Assembly (NCBI GenBank): GCA_016793165.1
Contig: JAEULA010000043.1
Location: forward strand, 62,001 to 126,000
Direction of reading: 5' to 3'
Source of the DNA: Alphaproteobacteria bacterium
Lineage (GTDB): Bacteria > Pseudomonadota > Alphaproteobacteria > CACIAM-22H2
Length of the DNA stretch: 64,000 nt
Shown: one piece after another, positions 37,970 through 47,549 of the stretch
How positions within the stretch are numbered: position 1 is the stretch's first letter
Layout of the letters: each line of letters starts with the position of its first letter
Translations under genes and position numbers: made by a program
Notes under the pieces: generated by a model
Database searches by the model: none
What the model was told of the DNA's origin: nothing
What the model saw: the letters and a program-made list of their open reading frames with translations, nothing else

Positions 37970-39523
37970 TCACTTCGTCACGTTGTCCAGGATCGGCACC
38001 TCGTAGCCGAACATCTGGAGGCCCTTGACCGCCGGATTGAGCGCCAGGATCTGCGACTGGTTGAACAGGAAGAGCCATCCCGCATCCTCCTCCCAGAAGA
38101 TCCGCTGGATCTCGCGGTACTGGTTCATGCGGTCCTCATAGTCCATGTTCGTCGCCGCGCGCGTCATCAGCTCGTCGACACGCTTGTTCGAATAGCCGGT
38201 GAGGTTCGAGGGATCGCCGGTCACGGCCTTGCGCTGCAGCCGCCAATGCGCGTTCGGGATCGAGGTGCCGAGCAGCCACATGTGCGCGGCGTTGCTGCCG
38301 CGTCCCGTGCCGCCCTGCACGGCACGGTACAGCTCGCGCTGATAGGCGGCCCACTCCCAGACGCGGAACTCGGCCTCGAGCCCGATCTCCTGCAGATAGC
38401 CCTGGACCGCCTCGGCCACGGCGCGATCCTTGAGGTACCGGCCGTTGGACGTCCACAGCACGATCTTCTCGCGATAGCCGCCGGGGAAGGCCTCGGCCAT
38501 CAGCTTCTTCGCAAGCGCCGGATCGTAGGCGAAGGGCTTGAGCGCGATGCGGCCCTGGGTGCCCTCGGGGAAGAGCCCGTCGGGCACCGAGCCGAAGCCG
38601 CCGAGGATGTTCTTGACGATCGCCTCGCGATCGATGGCGTGGTTGACCGCCTTGCGCACGCGGACGTCGTTGAACGGCGGGCGTGCATGGTTGAGCTCGA
38701 AGAAGATCTGGAAGCTGCTCGGCAGCACCTCGAGCCGGACCCGCGGGTTGCTGCGCAGGCGCTCCGCCGCCTCGGGCGGCACGCCGGTCGCGATGTCGGC
38801 ATTGCCGGATTCGACCTCGATCACGCGCGCGCCGCCTTCGGGCACCGGGCGGTAGACGAAGGTCTCCATCGCCGGCTTCTTCCCGTAGAAGTCCGGGTTC
38901 CGCTCGATCACCACGCGCTCGTTCGGAATCCACTCCTTGAAGCGGAACGGCCCGGTGCCGACGGGATTGCGGCCCATCGCGCGTCCGTGCTTGCGCACGG
39001 CCTCGGGGCTGAGGATCGCGGAGTTCGACGTCGCCAGCACCTCGAGCAGCGTCGGCATCGGCGCATCCGTCTCGATCACGACCGTATGGGCGTCGACCGC
39101 CGTCACCGCCTTGATGCCGTTGTACTGGGAGCGGTTGGGCGACCCGGTCTGCGGATCCCGGATGCGATCGAGCGTGAACTTCACCGCCTCGGCGTCCAGC
39201 GGCGAGCCGTCGTGGAACTTGACGCCGCGTCGGAGCTTGAACGTCCAGCGCACGCCGTCCGGCGCGAGCTCCCAGGACTCCGCGAGGTCGGCCTCGAAGC
39301 CGCTGAGCGCGATGTCCTTCCAGCGCAGCAGCTGGCCGAACACGTGCTCGGTGATGATCTGCGACGGCCGGCTGCGCTGGAGCTGCGGGTCCAGCGTGTC
39401 GACGTCGGCGCCCTCGACCCAGCGGATCGTCGCGCCGCGTGCCTGGGCGGCGCCCTCGCGCGTGCCGGCCGCGAGCCCCGCCGTGGCGGCCGCGGCTCCC
39501 GTCAACATGTCTCGCCTCAGCAT
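37970..39523 (-). CDS. Peptide/nickel-type ABC substrate-binding protein (SBP_bac_5)
   Basis: A 517-residue DppA/OppA-class protein. The leader MLRRDMLTGAAAATAGLAAGTREGAAQA is Tat-like. Mature landmarks are VDTLDPQLQRSRPSQIITEHVFGQLLRW, WTFKLRRGVKFHDGSPLDAEAVKFTLDRI (family signature region, about residues 95-125), GTGPFRFKEW and VRKAVNHAIDREAIVKNILGG. The ATG at 39523 has GAAGGAGGAAG directly upstream. Ligands of this class include peptides, nickel and metal chelates, opines and sugars. Its place between the permeases and two C-N lyases suggests a compound that the lyases cleave. Confidence 0.9.
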   Translation of the reverse strand: MLRRDMLTGAAAATAGLAAGTREGAAQARGATIRWVEGADVDTLDPQLQRSRPSQIITEHVFGQLLRWKDIALSGFEADLAESWELAPDGVRWTFKLRRGVKFHDGSPLDAEAVKFTLDRIRDPQTGSPNRSQYNGIKAVTAVDAHTVVIETDAPMPTLLEVLATSNSAILSPEAVRKHGRAMGRNPVGTGPFRFKEWIPNERVVIERNPDFYGKKPAMETFVYRPVPEGGARVIEVESGNADIATGVPPEAAERLRSNPRVRLEVLPSSFQIFFELNHARPPFNDVRVRKAVNHAIDREAIVKNILGGFGSVPDGLFPEGTQGRIALKPFAYDPALAKKLMAEAFPGGYREKIVLWTSNGRYLKDRAVAEAVQGYLQEIGLEAEFRVWEWAAYQRELYRAVQGGTGRGSNAAHMWLLGTSIPNAHWRLQRKAVTGDPSNLTGYSNKRVDELMTRAATNMDYEDRMNQYREIQRIFWEEDAGWLFLFNQSQILALNPAVKGLQMFGYEVPILDNVTK

Positions 39524-39567
39524 TTCTTCCTCCTTCGCAACGGGTGGGACCAGTCTCTCGCCGGCGC

Positions 39568-40413
39568 CTAACGCGCCGACCGCACGCGCGGATCCACGTA
39601 GTCGCGCAGCGCGTCGCCGAGCACGTTGAAGGCCAGGATCACGACGAACAGCGCGAGGCCAGGCGCAAGCACGACATGCGGCGCGGTCAGGATGTGGGCG
39701 CGCGACGCGGCGATCATCGCGCCCCATTCGGGCGTCGGCGGCTCGGGCCCGAGGCCGAGGAAGCTGAGGCCCGACGCGATCAGGATCGCCTCGGCGAGCG
39801 AGATCGTGCCCTGGACGATCATCAGCGAGGCGGTGTTCGGCAGGATCTCGCGGCCGATCAGGCGCGCGTGCCCGGCGCCGAGCGCGCGCGCCGCCAGCAC
39901 GAACTCCCGCTGCCTCAGCGACAGCACCGGCGCGCGGAACAGGCGCGCGTCGATCGGTACGGTCGAGATGCCGATGGCGAGAGTCAGCCCCACCATCCCG
40001 GGGCCGAAAACGGTGATGAAGATGATCGCGAGCAGGATGCGCGGAAAGGCGAGCATGAAGTCCATCGCGCGCATCGTCGCTTCGGCGATCCGGCCGCCGA
40101 AATAGCCGCACAGCGCGCCGATCGCGACGCCGATCGCGAGGCTGATCGCCACCGCCAGCACGGCGACCAGGAGCGACACGCGCGCGCCCCAGACGACGCG
40201 CGACAGGAGATCGCGGCCGAGCTCGTCGGTCCCCAGGACATGCGCCGCCGAGGGCGTCTGCAGCGCCCGGCGCAGGACGACGCGCGTGGCCGATTCCCAG
40301 CTCGTCACCAGGGGTGCCGCGATCGCGACGGCGATGAAGGCGACGACGATGGCGAGCGCGAGCAGCGCCGCCAGATTGCGCGTCGCCCAGAGCCGCTCGA
40401 GAAAGCCGGTCAC
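39568..40413 (-). CDS. Peptide-type ABC permease (DppC-like)
   Basis: A 281-residue permease with about six helices. The DppC family N terminus TSWESATRVVLRRALQTPSAAHVLGTDELGRDLLSRVVWGARVSL (about residues 33-78) and the coupling loop EFVLAARALGAGHARLIGREILPNTASLMIV (about 170-200) are clear. The apparent start is GTG, 10 bases after the DppB stop. Forms the channel with DppB. Confidence 0.9.
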   Translation of the reverse strand: MTGFLERLWATRNLAALLALAIVVAFIAVAIAAPLVTSWESATRVVLRRALQTPSAAHVLGTDELGRDLLSRVVWGARVSLLVAVLAVAISLAIGVAIGALCGYFGGRIAEATMRAMDFMLAFPRILLAIIFITVFGPGMVGLTLAIGISTVPIDARLFRAPVLSLRQREFVLAARALGAGHARLIGREILPNTASLMIVQGTISLAEAILIASGLSFLGLGPEPPTPEWGAMIAASRAHILTAPHVVLAPGLALFVVILAFNVLGDALRDYVDPRVRSAR

Positions 40414-40423
40414 GGCCGCCCGC

Positions 40424-41344
40424 TCATCGGTAGGAGATGCGCGGGTCGATCAGGCCGTAGAGCAGATCGACCGCCAGGTTCACCAGCACGATCGCCAGCG
40501 CGAAGACGAGGATCGTGCCCTGGACCACGTGGATGTCGCGCTGGCCGATCGCCTCGATCATGTAGCGGCCCATCCCGGGCCAGGCGAAGATCGTCTCGAC
40601 GATGACCGCGCCGCCGAGCAGCCGGCCGAAATAGATGCCGAGCAGCGTCACCAGAGGGATCGCCGCGTTGACGAGCGCGTGCCGGTACACGACCACGCGC
40701 CGCGGCAGCCCCTTGGCGCGTGCCGTCCGCACGTAGTCCTCGCCGAGCACGTCGAGCATGTTCGAGCGCGTGATGCGCGCGAAGCTGGCGACGTAGGGCA
40801 GCCCGAGCGTGATCGCCGGCATCACCAGATGCGCGAGGCTGCCGCGGCCGGTCGGCGGCAGCCAGCCGAGCTGGGCCGCGAAGAGCAGCATCAGCAGCAG
40901 GCCGAGGAAGAACCCCGGCATCGAGATCCCGAGCACCGAGAAGGTGGTGAAGGCGGTGTCGAGCGCGGTTCCCGGGCGCAGCGCCGAGACGATGCCGGCA
41001 GGGACGCCGAGCAGCAGCGCGATCGCCATCGCCGCCGCCGCGAGCTCGGCCGTCGCGGGCAAGGTTCGCGCGATGTCCTCGGCGACCGGCCGCTGGGTGC
41101 GGAAGGACGTGCCGAGATCGCCCTGCAGCAGGTTGCCCAGATAGATGAAGTACTGGACGTGCAGCGGCCGATCGAGGCCGTAATTCGTGCGGATCTGGTC
41201 GATGTCCTCTTCGGTCGCGTCCGGACCGGCGGCCAGCTGCGCGGGATCGCCGGGAATGGCGTGCAGCACGAGGAAGAGGGCCACCGACACCCCGACGAGC
41301 ATCGGGATCAGTCCAAGCAGCCGGCGCAGCACATACGCGATCAT
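40424..41344 (-). CDS. Peptide-type ABC permease (DppB-like)
   Basis: A 306-residue permease opening MIAYVLRRLLGLIPMLVGVSVALFLVLHAIPGDPAQ, the DppB hallmark, with the coupling loop ITRSNMLDVLGEDYVRTARAKGLPRRVVVYRHALVNA near residues 180-215. The ATG at 41344 gives the family N terminus; the frame is open further but not conserved. It is the first gene of the seven-gene minus-strand operon; its promoter should lie in 41345-41602, the region shared with the divergent PAS gene, where I see no clear promoter or operator. Confidence 0.9.
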   Translation of the reverse strand: MIAYVLRRLLGLIPMLVGVSVALFLVLHAIPGDPAQLAAGPDATEEDIDQIRTNYGLDRPLHVQYFIYLGNLLQGDLGTSFRTQRPVAEDIARTLPATAELAAAAMAIALLLGVPAGIVSALRPGTALDTAFTTFSVLGISMPGFFLGLLLMLLFAAQLGWLPPTGRGSLAHLVMPAITLGLPYVASFARITRSNMLDVLGEDYVRTARAKGLPRRVVVYRHALVNAAIPLVTLLGIYFGRLLGGAVIVETIFAWPGMGRYMIEAIGQRDIHVVQGTILVFALAIVLVNLAVDLLYGLIDPRISYR

Positions 41345-41602
41345 TTCGCGACCCCTGGACCGCCGGCGCATCCTCTCGAGGACGCGTCCGCCGCCCGTGG
41401 CCATTTATGGCTGCGCGACGTCCCGGTCGCAAGCGGCGTTGCCTTCTCAGCCTTGCGCCGCGAGGGGCCTCGATCGGTCCCCGTGGCGACGGGGCGACGA
41501 CGCGCGGTGCCGCAATCGGCGGATGCACGGTGTGCTGGCATTCCTCGGCGTGTTGCGGTGGTATCGGTCACGACGCGAGCCGTCCTGGGGGAATCGCCTG
41601 CG

Positions 41603-42211
41603 ATGACGCCATCGAGCGATGACGACGACCGGGCCATGCCGCACGAAGCGGGCGCGTCTGCATCCTTCATCGCGCGACTGCCGCCGCTCGCCCGCGACAG
41701 CTTCGAGTCGTGGCGTCAGGCGCGACGACGATGCGCGCCCGGGCAGCGGCTCCCCGAGCTCGGGGAGTTTGCGCCGCATGGCCTGCCGCGCCAGGTGCTG
41801 CCCTGGATCCTGATCCATCGCGAACGCGCCGACGGCGAGTTCGTCTACGGCCTCGCGGGGGAGGAGCTCGTTCGCTTCTTCGGAGCGTATCCGAGCGGCC
41901 AGCCGATCCTGGCCTATGCGGACCCCGCCGAGCGCGCGGCGCGGCTCGCGGTGATCCGCAACGCCGTGACCAGCGGGCGCGCCGTTTGGTTCACCGGCTC
42001 GCTGCTGTTCGAATACAAGGACGCCATCCCCGTGGGCCGCCTCGGATTGCCGGCGCTTTCCGGGCCCGTCGCTGCGCGCGAGCGCGTGCTGCTGCTCGTC
42101 TACTTCATCCTCGGCCCTGCGCCCAAGGACCGGTCGCGCGGCGCGGGTCGCTCCGTGTTCGATCCCGCGAGCGTCGTCTGGTGCGACGACGGCGAAATGC
42201 CCGCCGCATGA
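41603..42211 (+). CDS. PAS-domain-like protein
   Basis: A 202-residue protein related in style to the short alphaproteobacterial PAS proteins. The central part LPWILIHRERADGEFVYGLAGEELVRFFGAYPSGQPILAYADPAERAARLAVIRNAVTSGRAVWFTGSL (about residues 75-140) reads like a PAS core, and ARERVLLLVYFILG is the last strand. No DNA-binding or enzymatic domain accompanies it. A later in-frame ATG at 41636 is an alternative start. Being divergent from the dppB operon it might sense conditions for it, but this is only positional. Confidence 0.55.
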   Translation: MTPSSDDDDRAMPHEAGASASFIARLPPLARDSFESWRQARRRCAPGQRLPELGEFAPHGLPRQVLPWILIHRERADGEFVYGLAGEELVRFFGAYPSGQPILAYADPAERAARLAVIRNAVTSGRAVWFTGSLLFEYKDAIPVGRLGLPALSGPVAARERVLLLVYFILGPAPKDRSRGAGRSVFDPASVVWCDDGEMPAA

Positions 42212-42283
42212 GCGCCCGCGCCTCGCCGCCGCACGCGCGGGGCTTCCTGCCGGGCGTTGCCGCGCCCCGCGAGGGCGGCGTCG

Positions 42284-42865
42284 TCACTCGGTGCGGGGTT
42301 CGGGCTGCAGACCAGCACTCAGCGCCGCGCGCATGTCGTCGGCGAGCCTCGCGACGCCTTTGACGACGCCGGGCCCGCCGTGACGCCAATGCACGGCGAA
42401 CGCGCGTCGCAGGACGGCGTCCGGGACGGCGATCTCGCCGATCTGCAGCACGACCTCCGTGCCGCCGTCGATCAGCGCCGCCGAGGACAGCAGGCTTACC
42501 GTCGGCCCGAGTTCGCGGATGCCGACGGTGACCACGCGCGAGACATGCCCGATCGCCGTGCCGCTGCGCGTGGACAACGCGGCCGCATCGAGCGTCGGAA
42601 CGCGCCGAAGCTCGGCACCGGCGAATCAGCCGGATTCCGCGAGAAAGCGCCGCATGCCGGCGTCCGCCGCCGCCTCGCGCTGGGCGACATCCTTCTGGTC
42701 CGGGCGCCACTGGGGCGCCCAGAACACCAGCGCAATCGCATTTCGGTCGCAGAGCGGCGCTTGCGGTGACGGCGTCAGCGTCACCGTCGTGCCGGCGCAG
42801 CCCGCAACCAGACCGCAAGCAAGGGCATGCGCCAGGCTGCGGCCGGATCGGCTGGCAACGGTCAT
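42284..42865 (-). pseudogene. Lipoprotein gene interrupted by an in-frame TGA
   Basis: From ATG 42865 the first 79 codons encode a lipoprotein start (lipobox LVAG-Cys, Cys at residue 23) and a segment ending GMRRFLAESG, then TGA at 42626-42628. The same frame stays open for 114 more codons with protein-like sequence (FAGAELRRVPTLDAAALS..., HVSRVVTVGIRELGPTVSLL, then a hydrophobic beta-rich stretch) and high GC3, ending at 42284. The junction reads naturally with Cys or Trp in place of the TGA. Most likely a nonsense-mutated lipoprotein gene (or a sequencing error); separate translation from a TTG at 42577 or recoding are alternatives. Family unknown. Confidence 0.5.
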
Positions 42866-42986
42866 GCGGCGCAGCGCTCGAGTGGTCGCGATGGTCGCTC
42901 GCCGCGCGGCGGCGCCTTCGGGCAAACGGAATCGTGGCGGCATGTTGCCCGGCTCGCGGACAAGGCGGCCGCCGGACGGGCCTTCC

Positions 42987-44102
42987 TCACCCGACGTCGA
43001 TCCACCGTCCGGCGCGGAAACTCTCGGCCGCGGCATGCAGCGCGCGCTCCATGCGCAGGCCGTCGTCGAAGTCGATCAGCACCGACGTCTCGCCGGCGAT
43101 CCGCGCGATCAGCTGGCGGCACTCGATGACCTTCAGCTCGTTGAAGCCGAGGCTGTGGCCGGGGGCCGGTATGAACCGGTCGTAGGGCTTGTGGGCGGGG
43201 CCCGCGAGCAGCGTGCGGTAGCCCTGCTGCGCGACCGGGCCCTCGGCGACGTAGAGCTGCGCCTCGTTCATCCGCTCCTGGTCGTAGACGATCGCGCCCT
43301 TGCTGCCGAAGATCTGCACCGCGATGCGGCCCTTGCGCCCCCAGGCGGCGCGATTGAGCTGCACGACGGCGCGCACGCCGCCCTCGACGTCGGCCAGCAT
43401 CGTCGCGGCGTCGTGGTTCTCGACCGCGCGGCGCCCGCCCGCGGCGAGCGGTCGGTCGGCGTAGGGCTTGGCCATGTCCGCGAAGACGCGCCGGACGTGC
43501 CCGAACAACGTGAACAGCAGCGACAGCGCATGGACCCCGAAGTCGTCGAGCGCGCCGTAGCCCGAGCTCGCGGCGCTGCGCGGCGTGAAGGGCGTCGCGG
43601 CGTCGGCCATGAAGTCCTCGTCCATCTCGATGCGGACATGGTTCACCGTGCCGATCGTGCCGTCGTCGATCGTCGCCTTGATGTGCCGGATCAGCGGGTT
43701 CTGAATGTAGTTGTAGCCCAGCACCGCGACCTTGCCCGAAGCGCGCCACGCGGCGTGCATCGCCTCGGCCTCGGCGAGGCTCGGCGCCATCGGCTTCTCG
43801 CACCAGACGTGCTTGCCCGCCTTCAGCGCGGCGATCGCCATCTCCGCATGCAGCGCGTTCGGCGTGGTGATGGAGATCACGTCGATGCCGGGATCGGCGA
43901 CCAGCCTGCGCCAGTCGCCGGTCGCGCGCTCGAAGCCGAGCTCGCGCGCGCGCCTGGCGGCGAGCGCCTCGTCGGCCTCGCCCAGCATCGCGAGGCGCGG
44001 GCGCTCGATGTCGCCGAAGACCGGGGCGACGGCGTTCCAGGCCAGCGCATGGCACTTGCCCATGTAGCCGGTCCCGATCAGGCCGATGCGAAGCGCGTTC
44101 AT
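42987..44102 (-). CDS. Gfo/Idh/MocA-family oxidoreductase
   Basis: A 371-residue NAD(P)-dependent dehydrogenase. The Rossmann start is RIGLIGTGYMGKCHA (residues 5-19), the catalytic Lys motif is WCEKPMAPS (100-108), and the substrate domain has GALDDFGVHALSLLF with the conserved Asp/His pair. Family members oxidise cyclitols, sugars and sugar acids. The ATG overlaps the stop of the livM-like gene (ATGA), so the enzyme is produced with a Liv-type importer, suggesting that the imported solute or a derivative is its substrate. Confidence 0.88.
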   Translation of the reverse strand: MNALRIGLIGTGYMGKCHALAWNAVAPVFGDIERPRLAMLGEADEALAARRARELGFERATGDWRRLVADPGIDVISITTPNALHAEMAIAALKAGKHVWCEKPMAPSLAEAEAMHAAWRASGKVAVLGYNYIQNPLIRHIKATIDDGTIGTVNHVRIEMDEDFMADAATPFTPRSAASSGYGALDDFGVHALSLLFTLFGHVRRVFADMAKPYADRPLAAGGRRAVENHDAATMLADVEGGVRAVVQLNRAAWGRKGRIAVQIFGSKGAIVYDQERMNEAQLYVAEGPVAQQGYRTLLAGPAHKPYDRFIPAPGHSLGFNELKVIECRQLIARIAGETSVLIDFDDGLRMERALHAAAESFRAGRWIDVG

Positions 44103-45073
44103 GTCGAGGACTCCGTTGACGGGGTGGCGTGGCGCGACACGGTCGTCTCCTCGCCGAGCAGGCCGCGCGGTCGCAGCAGCAGCATCGCGCCGAGCAGCAC
44201 GCCGATCAGGACGATCTGCAGCGCGGCGGCGCGCGCCTGCTGGTCGGCGGGCACGATCGCGCGCAGGGCGCCGCCCGACAAGGTCCAGACGAGCCAGACG
44301 ACGACCGCGCCGAGGATCGCCCCGCGATTGTTGCCCGAGCCGCCGACGATCAACATCGTCCATATCTGGAAGGTGAGGATCGGCAGGAAGTCCTCGGGCG
44401 CGATGTACCCGACGAAATGCGCGTAGAGGGCGCCGCCCAGCCCCATGATCATGCAGCCGATCACGAAGGACTGCAGCCGGAAGGCGGCGGCCCGCTTGCC
44501 CAGCGAGGCGGCGGCGAGCTCGTCCTCGCGGATCGCGCGCAGCACGCGGCCCCAGGGGCTGCGCACGAGCCGCTCCAGGGCCGCGTAGAGCGTGCCGAGG
44601 ACGGCGAGCGCCAGCGCGAGGTAGAGCGCGTTCCAGGCGAGGCCCTTGCCGGCGAGGGACTCGAAGGGCTTGGGGATGAACTGCAGGCCGAAGGCGCCGC
44701 CGGTGATCCCCTGCGCGTTGAGCGCGATCAGCTGCAGCGTCACCGCGATGCCGAAGGTGGTTATCGCGAGATAGTCGTGACGCAGGCGCAGCGCCGCGAG
44801 GCCGACGAGCGCCGCGGCGAGCCCCGCGGCGAGCATGGCGCCGAGCCAGCCGACGACGATCGGCAGGCCGAATCCGCCGAGCTGGTCCGGATAGTCGGGC
44901 GCGGTGAGGATCGCCGAGGTGTAGGCGCCGATCGCGACGAATCCCGCGACGCCGACGTTGAACAGTCCGGTGAAGCCCCATTGCAGGTTCAGCCCGAGCG
45001 CGATCGTCGCGAAGATCGCGGCGAAGACCAGGAAGAACGTGCCATAGGTGACGAGGCCGAGGAGATCAGGCAT
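44099..45073 (-). CDS. Liv-type ABC permease (LivM-like)
   Basis: A 324-residue permease with about nine helices, opening GTFFLVFAAIFATIALGLNLQWGFTGLFNVGVAGFVAIGAYTSA. The coupling loop WGRVLRAIREDELAAASLGKRAAAFRLQSFVIG lies near residues 173-205, and the end LLLRPRGLLGEE is family-typical. The ATG at 45073 lies 15 bases after the LivH stop. It forms the translocation channel with the LivH-like protein. Confidence 0.9.
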   Translation of the reverse strand: MPDLLGLVTYGTFFLVFAAIFATIALGLNLQWGFTGLFNVGVAGFVAIGAYTSAILTAPDYPDQLGGFGLPIVVGWLGAMLAAGLAAALVGLAALRLRHDYLAITTFGIAVTLQLIALNAQGITGGAFGLQFIPKPFESLAGKGLAWNALYLALALAVLGTLYAALERLVRSPWGRVLRAIREDELAAASLGKRAAAFRLQSFVIGCMIMGLGGALYAHFVGYIAPEDFLPILTFQIWTMLIVGGSGNNRGAILGAVVVWLVWTLSGGALRAIVPADQQARAAALQIVLIGVLLGAMLLLRPRGLLGEETTVSRHATPSTESST

Positions 45074-45088
45074 CGCGCGCCGCGCCTC

Positions 45089-46014
45089 TCATCGCTCGCT
45101 CCGCCCGAACAGCCCGGTGGGACGCGCCAGCAGGATCGCGATGATCACGACGAAGGCCATCGCGGCGCGGTACTCGGCACCGATCAGCGGCACGGCGAGG
45201 CTCTCGGCGAGGCCGACGATCAGGCCACCGAGGACGGCGCCGTAGACGCTGCCGATGCCGCCGAGGATCGCGGCGGCGAAGAGCGGCAACAGCAGCTCGA
45301 AGCCGAGCTGCGGTCGCAGCTGCCCGGTGAGCCCCGCGAAGACGCCCGCGATGGTCGCGAGCACGGCTCCGAGGATCCACGTCAGGCGGACCACGGCCTC
45401 GACGTCGATCCCCGTGACGCGGGCGAGCAGCGGGTTCATCGCGGTCGCGCGCATCGCCTTGCCGAGGGTCGAGCGCGTGAGGAACAGGTGCAGCGCCACG
45501 ACGGTGACGGCGGCCAGGGCGAGGACGAAGATCTGATCGGGCGTCGCGCGCATCCCGCCCATGACGTCGCGCGGGACGATCCGGATCGCGATCTGGATCT
45601 CGCGCGTGTAGTACGCCGGCATCGATCCGTAGGCGAACTGCAGCATGTTGCGCAGCGCCAGGGCGGCGCCGAAGCTCGCGATCACCAGCACGATGGCGTT
45701 GCCGTGGCGTCGCAGCCGGCGGAACAGCGCCCAGTCGAGGAGCAGCGCAAGCCCCGCCGTCATGGCGGCGGCGACGACGAGGGCCGCGACCAGGGGCCAG
45801 CCGAAGGAGAGCGGCCCGATCGGCTCCATCGCGCCGCCGCCGGCGAGGCCGACGAACCAGGCCAGCGCGGTCAGCGCGAGATAGGCGCCCCAGGTCAGCA
45901 GCTCGCCGTGCCCGAAATTGGCGAAGCGCAGGATCGCGTAGGTGAGCGTCACGCCGATCGCGCCGAGCGCGATGACCGATCCCAGGATCAGGCCGTCCGC
46001 GACGAGCTGCAGCA

Positions 46015-46015
<1 letters not shown>
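45089..46015 (-). CDS. Liv-type ABC permease (LivH-like)
   Basis: A 308-residue permease starting MLQLVADGLILGSVIALGAIGVTLTYAILRFANFGHGELLTWGAYLA, the LivH signature, with the loop STLGKAMRATAMNPLLARVTGIDVEAVVRLTW near residues 200-230. Its ATG shares one base with the stop of the LivF gene (TGATG), so translation is coupled. Confidence 0.9.
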
Positions 46016-46739
<724 letters not shown>

Positions 46740-46743
<4 letters not shown>

Positions 46744-47522
46744 GCGGCGGCCCCGCCCAGATAGGCCTCGACGACACGCGGATCGCCGCGCACCGCGTCG
46801 GGATCGCCCTGCATCAGGAGCCGCCCCTGCGCCATGACCAGGATCGGACGGCAGAGCCGCATCACCAGGTCCATGTTGTGCTCGATCACCAGGAATGTGA
46901 TGCCCTGGGCGTTCAGCGTCGCGATGCGGTCGACGATCGTGTCGAGCATCCGCGGATTGACCCCGGCGCCGGGCTCGTCGAGCAGGATCATGGTCGGCTC
47001 GGCGACCAGGACGCGCGCGAGCTCGACGAGCTTGCGCTGTCCGCCGGAGAGGACGCGCGCGGGCCGCCCCGCGAGCGCGTCGAGGCCGACGAAGGCGAGC
47101 CAGTGCATCGCCCGGTCGCGTAGCGCGCGCTCCTCGCGCGCGACCGTGCCGGCCGCGAACCAGTTCGACCAGAACCGCTCGCCGGTCTGGCCGGCGGGGG
47201 CGAGCATCACGTTCTCGAGCACGCTCATCTCGGGGAACGGGCGCGGGATCTGGAAGGTGCGCGCGAGGCCACGGCGGAAGATGCGGTCCGGCCCCTCGCC
47301 GTCGATGCGTGTGCCCTGGAAGGCGAGCGTCCCGGAGGTCGGGCGATGGAAGCCGGCGAGGCAGTTGAACAGCGTCGTCTTGCCCGCGCCGTTCGGGCCG
47401 ATCAGGCCGGTGATCGTGCCGCGCCCGATCGCGAAGGAGACGCCGTCGACGGCGCGCACGCCGCCGAACGCCTTCACGAGATCCCGTGCGACCAGCATGT
47501 CCGGCGATGGCTCGACGCCCAC
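46740..47522 (-). CDS. Liv-type ABC ATPase (LivG-like)
   Basis: A 260-residue ATPase with GPNGAGKTT near residue 43, ARTFQIPRPFPEMSVLENV (LivG-type), LSGGQRKLVELARVL, MILLDEPGAGVNP and VIEHNMDLVM, ending in the LivG-specific C-terminal VVEAYLGG. The start is taken as GTG 47522, which has a GAGGGA site; ATG 47498 is an alternative. First gene of the livG-F-H-M-oxidoreductase operon. The mechanosensitive channel gene ends just upstream on the same strand. Confidence 0.9.
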
Positions 47523-47549
47523 TCGAGGTTCCCTCGCGCGCGCCGCGCG

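Noticed and set aside
42626..42680. Possible selenocysteine insertion element after the in-frame TGA
   Set aside because: The only stem found has a 3-base loop and lacks the bulged U and apical GU expected of bacterial elements; no selenoprotein gene is near.
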